From JBCDBL01 sp039183635 (GTDB lineage Bacteria; Pseudomonadota; Alphaproteobacteria; Caulobacterales; Parvularculaceae): 46,872 bases of DNA. Below the pieces are notes generated by a model. The model did not search any database. It saw only the letters and a list, made by a program, of their open reading frames with translations, and was not told where the DNA came from. Of this stretch, positions 16,358 to 25,682 are shown piece by piece; position 1 is the first letter of the stretch, and every line of letters begins with the position of its first letter. The stretch spans positions 1 to 46,872 of the forward strand of contig JBCDBL010000009.1 of the NCBI GenBank assembly GCA_039183635.1. The letters run 5' to 3'. The position numbers and the translations under genes were made by a program.

Positions 16358-17443
16358 TTAGGAGGCATAGGTCTCCAATTGCCTCCGCGTGACGGCGCCC
16401 ATATCTTCGCCGCTGAAAAGCGCTCCGTACCAGGCGGCTGTCATCTTAATGGCGGCGCGCCCTTGCAGTCTGTCGCCCCAGTTTAATACGCTCCGCGCCT
16501 TTTCGGCGTCAATGGACAACAACGCCATTTCTTTCGGTCCGTCTGCGGCGTCATGGGTCCAATCGGACCCGCTGTCGAAATGACTTAAAAACGATTGTGT
16601 CAACTCCGCGACGCTCACAGGCGCATCTGGCGCAGGGCCGAAGTTCAAAGTTTCTTCCTGAAGAACGCCGGCGTGGAGGTCTTCTGTAAACAAAAAATAA
16701 CCCGACAGGCAGTCGAGGGCATGCTGCCAGGGTCGTGTCGCATTGGGGGACCTCAGGGCCGGCGCTGCGCCTTGTTCCAGGGCGCGCCAGATATCCGGAA
16801 TAATTCTGTCTTCGGAAAAATCACCGCCGCCGATGACGTTGCCGCCCCGGGCTGTCGCCAGGGCGACGCCTTGTGTGGAGAGATAAGTTTCAGCGTAAGA
16901 GCGCGCCAGTATGTCCTGGGCGGCTTTGGACGCCGAATAGGGATCGTGTCCGCCAAGGGGGTCGTCCTCCCCAAACGCCCGACCGTCGTCAAGGTTCCGG
17001 TAGACTTTGTCGCTGGTGACGATGAGCACGGTCTTCACCGTTTTGCATGTCCTTAGCGCTTCCAGAAGATGGGCGGTTCCCATGACATTGACGTCGTAGG
17101 TCTCGACCGGCTGGCGCGCCGCGCGCCGCACCAGAGCCTCGGCGGCGAGATGCAAAACAATCTCCGGGGCTGCGTCTTCGACGGCTTTCGCCACGGCGGC
17201 GCGGTCGCGAATATCGATCCGAAGATCTGCAGACAGGTCGTCCGGAACGCAGGCAAGTCCATAGAGGGAGCGCGGTTGTGTGGGGGCGAGGGCGAGGCCG
17301 TGGACATCGGCGCCGAGCCGTTTCAGCCATAGGGACGCCCAGGCGCCTTTAAAGCCCGTATGCCCGGTGAGGAGGACGCGCTTGCCGCGCCAGAACAAAG
17401 GGTCCGGAAGCCTGGAACCGGCCGCCCCGTTTACGCCGCCCAT
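16358..17443 (-). CDS. rfbG: CDP-glucose 4,6-dehydratase (361 aa)
   Basis: It converts CDP-D-glucose to CDP-4-dehydro-6-deoxy-D-glucose with bound NAD+, the second step to CDP-activated 3,6-dideoxy or 6-deoxy sugars of surface polysaccharides. It is an extended SDR fold: GHTGFKGAW (residues 27-35) is the nucleotide site, LHLAAEALVRRA the next conserved block, and DPYSASKAAQD carries the YxxxK catalytic pair. Length matches RfbG (about 355-360). I start at 17443, the ATG that overlaps the end of rfbF by 13 bases. An upstream in-frame ATG would only add a shadow of the rfbF coding region. No downstream sugar-modifying genes follow here. Confidence 0.92.
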   Translation of the reverse strand: MGGVNGAAGSRLPDPLFWRGKRVLLTGHTGFKGAWASLWLKRLGADVHGLALAPTQPRSLYGLACVPDDLSADLRIDIRDRAAVAKAVEDAAPEIVLHLAAEALVRRAARQPVETYDVNVMGTAHLLEALRTCKTVKTVLIVTSDKVYRNLDDGRAFGEDDPLGGHDPYSASKAAQDILARSYAETYLSTQGVALATARGGNVIGGGDFSEDRIIPDIWRALEQGAAPALRSPNATRPWQHALDCLSGYFLFTEDLHAGVLQEETLNFGPAPDAPVSVAELTQSFLSHFDSGSDWTHDAADGPKEMALLSIDAEKARSVLNWGDRLQGRAAIKMTAAWYGALFSGEDMGAVTRRQLETYAS

Positions 17444-18204
17444 AGACGCCAGGGCGCCTCGGCGGCGCGCCACATGTCTTCGAGCTGATTGCGGTCGCGC
17501 AGCGTGTCCATACAGCGCCAGAAGCCGTTGTGAACGTAGACGGACATTTCACCGGCCGCTGCGATACTCTCCATCGGCTCGCGCTCCCAGACGGTGTCGT
17601 CGCCGTCGATGTAATTCAAGGCTTCCGGCTCCAGCACGAAAAAGCCGCCATTGATGAGGGCGCCGTCCTGGGCGGATTTCTCGCGGATCTCCCGCACTTT
17701 CGCCCCGCTTGTGTCGAGGACGCCGAACCGGCTCGGCTCGCGGATCGCCGTCACCGTTGCAGTGCGGCCTTGTTCCTTATGGAAGGCGATCAAGGCGCCG
17801 ATGTCGACGGTGCTGAGGCCGTCGCCATAGGTCATGCAAAACGGGCCGTCCTGGACGTAAGGCGCGATGCGGCGCAAGCGCCCGCCGGTCATGGTGTCGA
17901 GGCCCGTGTCGATCAGGGTGATGTTCCAGGGCTCCGCGCCGTTGGCGAGATATTCGCACGCGCCGGTTTTGACGTTGATCGTCATGTCGCAGCGGTGCAT
18001 GTGATAGTTGAAGAAATATTCCTTGATGACGTGCGCTTTGTAGCCGAGGCAAATCACGAAGTCGTTGACGCCGTAGTGGCTGTAGATCTTCATGATGTGC
18101 CACAGGATCGGCCGCCCGCCGATCTCGACCATGGGTTTGGGCGTGGTGACGGATTCTTCGCTGATGCGCGTGCCGAAACCGCCGGCGAGAATGACCGCTT
18201 TCAT
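17431..18204 (-). CDS. rfbF: glucose-1-phosphate cytidylyltransferase (257 aa)
   Basis: It makes CDP-glucose from glucose-1-phosphate and CTP. The N-terminus ILAGGFGTRISEESVTTPKP is the nucleotidyltransferase signature with its conserved Gly-rich loop, Arg and Lys. It is followed by GGRPILWHIMKIYSHYG and the YGDGLSTVD metal-binding segment, all characteristic of RfbF. Length is exactly that of the family. AAGGG precedes the ATG. It is the first gene of a two-gene minus-strand operon with rfbG. The 212-base gap upstream (18205-18416) to the rightward flavoprotein gene presumably holds both promoters, but I can point to no clear boxes. Confidence 0.95.
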   Translation of the reverse strand: MKAVILAGGFGTRISEESVTTPKPMVEIGGRPILWHIMKIYSHYGVNDFVICLGYKAHVIKEYFFNYHMHRCDMTINVKTGACEYLANGAEPWNITLIDTGLDTMTGGRLRRIAPYVQDGPFCMTYGDGLSTVDIGALIAFHKEQGRTATVTAIREPSRFGVLDTSGAKVREIREKSAQDGALINGGFFVLEPEALNYIDGDDTVWEREPMESIAAAGEMSVYVHNGFWRCMDTLRDRNQLEDMWRAAEAPWRLWAA

Positions 18205-18416
18205 AGCGAAACCCTTTTATTTTGCGCGGTTTAAGACAAGCGCACGGTAAGGTTTTTTACGAATTGTAAAGTACCGCGCCATGGTGAACGGAGCGTTAAT
18301 GGGGCTGAAAGTTTGATCTTCCGGGTGCGTCCGGCAGGGCGCGCCTGACCTTGATCAATGACGCGCGCGCCGCAAACGCCCACAATCCTTGGTCATACAA
18401 GAAAAAGGGGTTGGTC

Positions 18417-19001
18417 ATGGCGCAAACCATTGCAATTCTTCAAGGACATCCGGACCCGGCCGGCGGCCATCTGTGCAACGGGCTCGCCGATGCTTATGAG
18501 GCGGGCGCTGCAGAAGCGGGCAAGACCGTAAAACGGATCGACATCGCCGGGCTTGACTTTCCTTTGTTGCGCAGTAAGGCGGACTATGATGCGGGCGACA
18601 TGCCGGAGGTTTTGCGGCCTGCCCAGGACGCCATCGGCGCGGCCGATCATATCGTTCTCATCTATCCGCTCTGGCTAGGGACGATGCCGGCGGTGACGAA
18701 AGGGTTTTTGGAGCAAACCTTGCGCCCTGATTTCGCCGTCGACAAGACGGGCGGCAGATGGCCCAAGGGCGCGTTGCGCGGAAAGTCGGCCCGCATCGTC
18801 GTGACGATGTCCATGCCGAAGCTCGCCTATCGGCTGTTTTACGGCGCCCACAGTCTGAAAAGCCTTGAGCGGAGCATTTTAAACTTATGCGGCATACGCC
18901 CGATCCGGGAAAGCCTTTTCGGCCTTGTCGACGGTGCGGACGAAAAAACGCGAAAAAAATGGATGGAGCAAATGCGCCTGTTCGGCGCGCAAGGGCTTTG
19001 A
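18417..19001 (+). CDS. NAD(P)H-dependent flavodoxin-fold oxidoreductase (194 aa)
   Basis: This is a cytoplasmic FMN/FAD quinone reductase-like protein of the MdaB/NQO1/KefF superfamily. The N-terminal strand and loop (TIAILQGHPDPAGGHLCNGL, residues 4-23) and the IYPLWLGTMPAVTKGFLEQT block match the flavin-binding pattern. The start at 18417 is chosen because AAGGGG lies at 18403-18409. A longer frame from 18351 has no site and breaks the usual short N-terminus. It stands alone between rfbF and an acyltransferase, so the substrate cannot be inferred. It is a second member of the same fold as the KefF-like protein at 1576, but only distantly similar. Confidence 0.85.
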   Translation: MAQTIAILQGHPDPAGGHLCNGLADAYEAGAAEAGKTVKRIDIAGLDFPLLRSKADYDAGDMPEVLRPAQDAIGAADHIVLIYPLWLGTMPAVTKGFLEQTLRPDFAVDKTGGRWPKGALRGKSARIVVTMSMPKLAYRLFYGAHSLKSLERSILNLCGIRPIRESLFGLVDGADEKTRKKWMEQMRLFGAQGL

Positions 19002-19014
19002 CGCCGCGGAGGCC

Positions 19015-19120
19015 TAGAGCCTTTTGCATGCTTTGTGAGTCAGCAAACGGCTCTAGAATCTTTATTTTGAGCGCGTGAGACGACCTTCGTCTGATCCACA
19101 TCACCTGCAACGCGCTCTAG
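19015..19120. repeat. two-module palindromic repeat (copy 4)
   Basis: The first hairpin has arms CTAGAGCC (19014-19021) and GGCTCTAG (19049-19056), with inner TGC/GCA pairing. The second module runs from GAGCGCG (19069-19075) to CGCGCTC (19111-19117). The right end, GCTCTAG, contributes the TAG stop codon of the leftward acyltransferase gene (19117-19119). It fits the same class of mosaic intergenic palindromes as the other copies. Confidence 0.6.
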
Positions 19121-20019
19121 CCGGTCGGCAGCGCCCTTGGGCCGTGGACAAGCTCGTTTTCCACAAAGGCTTTCACGCGCTCCGTCGCGTGGGCCGGCGT
19201 TCCTTCAAGGCGGTCGGGCGGTATCGGCGCGCCGAAGGTGAGCCGGTAGGGGTAGCGTTTTTTGTTCATGATTTCGTGGAACAGCGTCATATCGCGCAGC
19301 TCCTTGCTGGTCTTGCACAAAAAGTAATAAAGCCGCGAGTTGCGCCCCCCGATATGCAGCGGTAGGACAGGGGCGTTGTATTTCCGCGAAAATGGTATGG
19401 CTGTCGGCAGCCAGTCTTGTTCCCGAAGGCCCCTGTCCGTCATTTCCGAAAGCCGTCCGGAGGGGAACAAAACCACCAGCTTGCCGGCCTGGAACGCGGC
19501 GGCGGCGGCGCGCAAGGTTTCGCGGGATCTGGTGTGGCTGCGTTTGTCCATCTCCCATTCCACCGGGATGATGATGTCGGCGAGGCCGGGGGAGACGCGA
19601 ATGGCGTCGCGGTTGGCGAAAAAGACGACGTCGGGCCGCACCCGGCGCAGCGCCTCCCACACGGCGATCCCGTCGACGATGCCCGTGGGGTGATTGGCGA
19701 CGACGACGCACGGGCCTTCCCGCGGAATATGGTCCGCCCCCCGGACGTCGAGGTCGAGGGTCAGGAGATCCCGCACGTAATCCATAACGTCCGCGCCTGT
19801 TTTGTTCCGCACGGTGTCGGCCATGGCGACGGCGCGGCCGTATTGCAGGATGGGGTATATAAAGGCGCGGATTAGTGGCCAGACAAGGGGATTGTCGCGC
19901 AGATGCTTGGCGCGCTCCTCGATCAGCAGGTCGACAATGTGTTTGCCGTGCGCCTGGTCTTCGGGCAAGGGCGCGATAAGGCGGGGCATAGGCATCTCAA
20001 AGGTTATGACACCCCCCAT
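19117..20019 (-). CDS. PlsC-type lysophospholipid acyltransferase family protein (300 aa)
   Basis: This membrane-associated acyltransferase would move an acyl chain to a lysolipid or similar acceptor. The family's first motif appears as NHPTGIVDG (about residues 109-117). This is the spacing variant HxxxxxD known in a subset of LPLAT proteins, rather than the classic HxxxxD. The third motif appears as LFPSGRLSE, in place of FPEGT. The fold length fits. The start is uncertain: the ATG at 20019 lacks an obvious ribosome binding site, and the in-frame ATGs at 19995 and 19989 are alternatives. Substrate is unknown; ornithine-lipid or phospholipid acylation are both possible. Confidence 0.82.
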   Translation of the reverse strand: MGGVITFEMPMPRLIAPLPEDQAHGKHIVDLLIEERAKHLRDNPLVWPLIRAFIYPILQYGRAVAMADTVRNKTGADVMDYVRDLLTLDLDVRGADHIPREGPCVVVANHPTGIVDGIAVWEALRRVRPDVVFFANRDAIRVSPGLADIIIPVEWEMDKRSHTRSRETLRAAAAAFQAGKLVVLFPSGRLSEMTDRGLREQDWLPTAIPFSRKYNAPVLPLHIGGRNSRLYYFLCKTSKELRDMTLFHEIMNKKRYPYRLTFGAPIPPDRLEGTPAHATERVKAFVENELVHGPRALPTG

Positions 20020-20062
20020 ATAAAGTGCGTTTGGCGGGAAAGTGAAATCTCAAACATAAAGT

Positions 20063-20197
20063 CGTCATCCCGGACGCCGGTTCGCTCCAAAGCCGATAGG
20101 CTTTGGCAAGCGAAGCGAGCGATCCGGGATCTGGCGCCTGTCTACGGCGTCGTTGCAACCGATCCCGGATATGCGTCGCGCCTTGTCCGGGATGACG
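20063..20197. repeat. 135-bp palindromic element with 13-bp perfect terminal inverted repeats
   Basis: The ends are CGTCATCCCGGAC (20063-20075) and GTCCGGGATGACG (20185-20197), exact inverse complements. The interior has two further inverted copies of GATCCGGGAT/ATCCCGGAT-type arms around 20120-20170. Elements beginning GTCATCCCGG are known as abundant non-coding repeats in many alphaproteobacteria. It fills the gap between the divergent acyltransferase and recQ genes, so it lies in both upstream regions. Confidence 0.8.
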
Positions 20198-20253
20198 GAT
20201 TAAACGGGTATATTAAGCTGGCTCCCTGGCGCGGTCCTTAGTAAACATTGGTG

Positions 20254-22058
<1,805 letters not shown>

Positions 22059-22062
<4 letters not shown>

Positions 22063-22952
22063 CGGGCCCCGCCCACGCCGCCGCCGCGCTCCTTGCGCCA
22101 GGCGTCGACGGAAAACACGGCAAGCCCCGTCCAGATGAGCGCGAACGTCAGCCCCAGGGCAGGGGTGAACGGCTCGCCAAGGTAAATCCCGCATAAAAAG
22201 ACCAGGGTCGGGGCCAGATACTGGATAAGGCCGATGGTCGACAGCCGCAGACGCTGGGCGCCGATGGCGAACAGCAACAGCGGCAAAGCACTGACGAGGC
22301 CCGCCAGCAAGAGCAGCGTCGTTATTTTCGGTGATGCGAATAAATGCCCCGCGCCGGTGCTTTCGATCCACAGAACGGCCGCAAGACAGACCGGCGTCAG
22401 CAGGCAAGTCTCCACGAACAAGCCCGTCATTGGGCCGACAGCCAGGGTTTTTCGCAACAGACCGTATAGGGAAAATGTGACCGCCAATGTCAGTGCGATC
22501 AAAGGGATTTCGCCCACGACGACAACCTGGTTCAAAACGCCGAGGCCGGCGAGGCCGAGGGCGATTTTTTGCGGCAGGCGCAAAGGCTCCTTTAGCACGA
22601 CAACCCCGAGGGCGACGGTGATCAGGGGGCCGATATAATACCCAAGGCTTGCCGACAAAACCGCGTTCGACGTCATCGCGTAGACGTAAATGAACCAGTT
22701 AAACCCGATAATCCCGCCCGTGGCGGCGAGGGTGGCGAGGGTTTTTCGATTTAGAATTGCGGATTTAACATCGCCCCACCGTTTACGGAACGTTACGATG
22801 ACCGCGAGCGCCGGCGTCGCCCAAATGATGCGGTGTCCGATGATCTCGAAGGAGGGTACATCTCGCAACAACGCGAAATAGAGCGGGAAAAAGCCCCAGG
22901 CCGTAAAGGCTGCGGTGGCGGCTATGAAGCCGGTTCTGGTGTCGGGCGACAT
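22059..22952 (-). CDS. rarD: RarD-like EamA/DMT-superfamily permease (297 aa)
   Basis: This is an inner-membrane 10-helix transporter of the drug/metabolite superfamily, RarD branch, in which E. coli RarD is linked to chloramphenicol sensitivity; substrates are unclear. The family N-terminus is visible (GFIAATAAFTAWGFFPLYF, residues 7-25), then HRIIWATP, FNWFIYVYAMTSN and SLGYYIGPL, all RarD hallmarks. I start at the ATG at 22952, with AGAAAGG upstream; a longer frame from 22991 adds a charged stretch not seen in the family. Its stop overlaps the recQ stop tail to tail. Confidence 0.9.
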
Positions 22953-22991
22953 GGCGTCGGCCTTTCTGAACTGTTGAAGCTTAAGAACCAA

Positions 22992-23025
22992 AAGAAAAAC
23001 GGCGGGCCGATCATCTCGTCCCGCC
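22992..23025 (-). terminator. Rho-independent terminator of asd
   Basis: The stem is GGCGGG (23001-23006) and CCCGCC (23020-23025) with a 13-base loop. Read on the minus strand it is followed by GTTTTTCTTTT. It lies 34 bases past the asd stop and before the rarD start region, so it separates these two minus-strand genes. Confidence 0.75.
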
Positions 23026-23058
23026 GCTTTAAAAACGCGTTGGTATGCGGGGTGTCTG

Positions 23059-24084
23059 TCAGGCGGCTTGTTTCTTCATCGGGCCGTTAATAAGAAGCTC
23101 TGCGATCTGAACGGTGTTCAAGGCCGCGCCCTTTCGCAGATTGTCCGAGACCACCCATAGGGCAAGGCCGTTGTCCACGGTCGGGTCGACGCGGATGCGG
23201 CTGACATAAGTTGCGAAATCGCCGACGCATTCGACGGGCGTCACATATCCGCCGTCCTCGCGCTTGTCGACCACGAGCAGGCCCGGCGCTTCGCGCAGGA
23301 TCTCCCGCGCCTCATCGTCCGAAATCGGATGTTCAAACTCGATATGGACCGCTTCGGCGTGGCCGACGAACACCGGCACGCGCACGGCGGTGGCGACCAG
23401 CTTGATGTTCGGATCCAACATCTTTTTCGTCTCCGCCGTCATTTTCCACTCTTCCTTGGTGAAGCCGTCCTCCATGAAGACGTCGATGTGCGGAATGACG
23501 TTGAACGCGATCTGTTTGGTGAAGTGCTCCGGCTCTTTCGGGTCGTTCACGAACACGGCCCGGGTCTGGTTGAACAGCTCGTCCATCGCCTGATTGCCGG
23601 CGCCGGAGGTGGACTGGTACGTTGCGACGACGACCCGCTTAATGGTCGCGCGGTCATGCAGGGGCTTCAGCGCCACGACAAGCTGCGCCGTCGAACAGTT
23701 CGGGTTCGCGATGATATTTTTCTTCGTGTAGAGATCGACATCGTCGGGGTTGACCTCCGGCACGATGAGAGGCACGTCCGGGTCCATTCGAAAGGCCGAC
23801 GAGTTGTCGATCACGACGGGGCCCGCCGCGCCGATCTTCGGCGACCATTCTTTCGACACCGACCCGCCGGCGGACATCAGGACGAAATCGACCTTGGAGA
23901 AATCGAACGTGTCGAGGGCCTCGGCCTGGAGCGTCTTGTCCCCGAAGGCGACGTCCTTGCCGATCGACTTGCGAGAAGCCACCGCATAGGCGTTGTCCAC
24001 GGGGAACGTGCGTTCCGCCAGGATGTTGAACATTTCGCGGCCGACATTTCCCGTCGCGCCGACAACAGCGACGTTGTAGCCCAT
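23059..24084 (-). CDS. asd: aspartate-semialdehyde dehydrogenase (341 aa)
   Basis: It reduces beta-aspartyl phosphate to aspartate semialdehyde with NADPH, feeding lysine/diaminopimelate, threonine and methionine synthesis. VGATGNVGREM (residues 8-18) is the NADPH loop. Cys130 in IANPNCSTAQL is the nucleophile, and SGAGNQAMDEL and the HAEAVHIEFE block complete the active site. Length and motifs put it with the group found in Gram-negatives and Gram-positives of about 340 aa. AAGGAGAG stands upstream of the ATG and a terminator follows. Single transcription unit, minus strand. Confidence 0.97.
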   Translation of the reverse strand: MGYNVAVVGATGNVGREMFNILAERTFPVDNAYAVASRKSIGKDVAFGDKTLQAEALDTFDFSKVDFVLMSAGGSVSKEWSPKIGAAGPVVIDNSSAFRMDPDVPLIVPEVNPDDVDLYTKKNIIANPNCSTAQLVVALKPLHDRATIKRVVVATYQSTSGAGNQAMDELFNQTRAVFVNDPKEPEHFTKQIAFNVIPHIDVFMEDGFTKEEWKMTAETKKMLDPNIKLVATAVRVPVFVGHAEAVHIEFEHPISDDEAREILREAPGLLVVDKREDGGYVTPVECVGDFATYVSRIRVDPTVDNGLALWVVSDNLRKGAALNTVQIAELLINGPMKKQAA

Positions 24085-24394
24085 TGGGGTCTCTCCTTAA
24101 CCTTTGGCGAGCGGCCTCTATACGCCTTTGATGCAGGCGCGAAAAGAGGTGTTTTTCAGTTTATTATTTCAAGAGGTATTGAAATTCATTTTGGACGCTT
24201 TTGAGGGCAATGCGTTAAATGGGAGGGTATGTAGCGTTTTATGCGCTTCTGCCCGATTTTAATGATGTTTTGCAGTCCTATAGAGGTATTCCCAGGCAAA
24301 AAGGCTGGGTTTTTATTTGAAAGATTACCACCATGGTATCCTGTCTACGGCTTATCACGGGCGGTGAGGGTGACCCCAATGATGATGAATTCGG

Positions 24395-24505
24395 TCAGTA
24401 TGAACGTTTCATCGGGCGCTGCACACGGACTTGGATCACGCCTTTATAAATTGCCGATTGACCCACGCCGATATCAATGCTCCCGCCGTAAGTCCTACAT
24501 TTAAA
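24395..24505 (-). pseudogene. possible remnant of a phage tail terminator-like gene
   Basis: On the minus strand an uninterrupted frame ends at a TGA (24395-24397) with the translation YGGSIDIGVGQSAIYKGVIQ followed by VRVQRP. The GS-x-x-Y-x-G-(I/L)-x-Q-V-x-V pattern is what I recall from phage tail terminator-like proteins, where it lies in the middle of a protein of about 140 aa. Here the start and the C-terminus are missing, and sequence continues open in another frame after the stop. This is motif resemblance only. Confidence 0.25.
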
Positions 24506-24682
24506 AAAAAGCGGTTAGACAGACGCCTCGTATACAAAAAAGCCTCCCTCGTTTCGGATCGCGACGCGTGGATCGTAGCCCGTTAGTATGGCTTAAGCTG
24601 TCAATCTGGACGCTAAATTGATCATGAAAAGACAACCCGGCGTGCTGAATTCGGAGGCTCTGTTCTTTTCCATGAACGGGGA

Positions 24683-24709
24683 GCCTGTAACGCGCCTAGC
24701 GCTACAGGC
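24683..24709 (-). terminator. hairpin past the end of the 266-aa gene
   Basis: The outer arms are GCCTGTA (24683-24689) and TACAGGC (24703-24709), with an inner GCGC-cta-GCGC. It lies 44 bases beyond the stop of the minus-strand gene at 24753. There is no T-run, so an intrinsic terminator is possible but not proven. Confidence 0.35.
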
Positions 24710-24752
24710 GAGGGGATGATTTGTTTGGCTATGGGCTCGTTACAGCGTATTT

Positions 24753-25553
24753 TTAAGAGTGTATCGCAATCGGCGCTCTGGCTGTGTCGAGAGGTACATC
24801 ACGCACATAATCATCGCGGATATCGTTTAAACGGTCAGTGATAGTTGCATGAATGGACAAATGCCGCTCCACATTTAAGATAAGTTTTTTCGCCTCAACG
24901 TAAAGCGTGACGCGTTTTTTGTTCCAACGCGCGAATAAAAAGTTATGTTTTGTTCTGTTCGTCTGTAAAAGGAATAGGCCTGCAGGCATGATGATATTGC
25001 CATCTTCACTTTGCGTCGCCTGGCCGATTTGGAAATTTGCAACTTTATCGAAGTAGCTGTTAGATTCAAAAACTTCGATTGCTGCATTGTTTACAGACGA
25101 CTCTAAAGCCTTCAAAGCGGCGGTGAGAACGGTTAAAGAACCTGCACCTGCGACGCTGGCGATCAGTTCTATGGCTTCTGCTGCTACTTCTAGTTTTGAG
25201 TTTCGAATGATCTTTTCGCTAAGTGATGTGATATTTGTGATCCACCCTAAATTTGCGAGTGTGGATATATAGACCATGTGCCACAAATGGGCTTGCGAAT
25301 ATCTGTTGTATTGAGCGTTTGCAGCAAGTTGTGCAAATAAGAGCGTATCGAGAATTATGTTTTTATTTACAGGGCTTACTGATTTATCGAGTGAAACGAC
25401 AGATCCGGCGCATATGGAGGCCGAATCAACGCCAGGCGGCGTTTCAATTATATCCTCTTCGCCTCCACTATGGCCTCTGCCGATTGGATGAGGGCCGGCA
25501 AGCGGAATCTCTTCTAAGTAAGCGGCAATAGATCTATTGGACTGAAATTTCAT
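24753..25553 (-). CDS. uncharacterised protein of the accessory island (266 aa), possible effector
   Basis: I do not recognise a named family. A flexible, Gly/Pro-rich acidic N-terminus (1-50) has no signal peptide. It is followed by LLFAQLAANAQYNR and an aromatic helix ending NLGWI (71-105). An alpha-helical, Gly/Ala-rich hydrophobic stretch covers about 122-150 (AIELIASVAGAGSLTVLTAA), and the beta-rich C-terminal half contains NFQIGQ, EDGNIIMPAG and FLFARW. The amphipathic helix suggests a membrane-active or packing helix. I start at the ATG at 25553, with TTGGGG upstream; earlier codons lack a site. It is divergent from a trypsin-fold protease 129 bases away, which suggests joint regulation. 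A protease-activated effector is one speculative reading. Confidence 0.75.
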   Translation of the reverse strand: MKFQSNRSIAAYLEEIPLAGPHPIGRGHSGGEEDIIETPPGVDSASICAGSVVSLDKSVSPVNKNIILDTLLFAQLAANAQYNRYSQAHLWHMVYISTLANLGWITNITSLSEKIIRNSKLEVAAEAIELIASVAGAGSLTVLTAALKALESSVNNAAIEVFESNSYFDKVANFQIGQATQSEDGNIIMPAGLFLLQTNRTKHNFLFARWNKKRVTLYVEAKKLILNVERHLSIHATITDRLNDIRDDYVRDVPLDTARAPIAIHS

Positions 25554-25682
25554 GTCTAACCCCAAGCGCAAATGATAACCCCAAAGCATTACACGCAATA
25601 AGTGTATATGTGTTGCGCAAAACAATCAATAAGGCTTAATATTATCGCTAAGGTTGTAATAGGGCTGGGGGCGCTAGGCATC
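25554..25682. promoter_or_regulatory. 129-base divergent region between the 266-aa gene and the protease
   Basis: It should carry both promoters. It contains short AT-rich boxes and the palindrome TTGCGCAA (25612-25619), but I see no confident -35/-10 pair. An alternative protease start (GTG at 25602 or ATG at 25608) would encode a hydrophobic leader across this stretch. Confidence 0.4.

Larger units (their letters stand above)
24085..24752. other. 668-base AT-rich gap at the left edge of the accessory island
   Basis: No intact gene is visible. The right end of asd's upstream region gives way to AT-rich sequence with only short open frames. Two details stand out and are listed separately: a minus-strand frame remnant resembling a phage tail terminator (24395-24505) and a strong hairpin (24683-24709) just beyond the end of the next gene. 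The change in composition and the decayed frame suggest an insertion boundary. Confidence 0.5.

Noticed and set aside
24241..24504. 87-codon plus-strand frame in the AT-rich gap
   Set aside because: No binding site and unnatural composition; the opposite strand offers a better, though broken, match to a phage protein.
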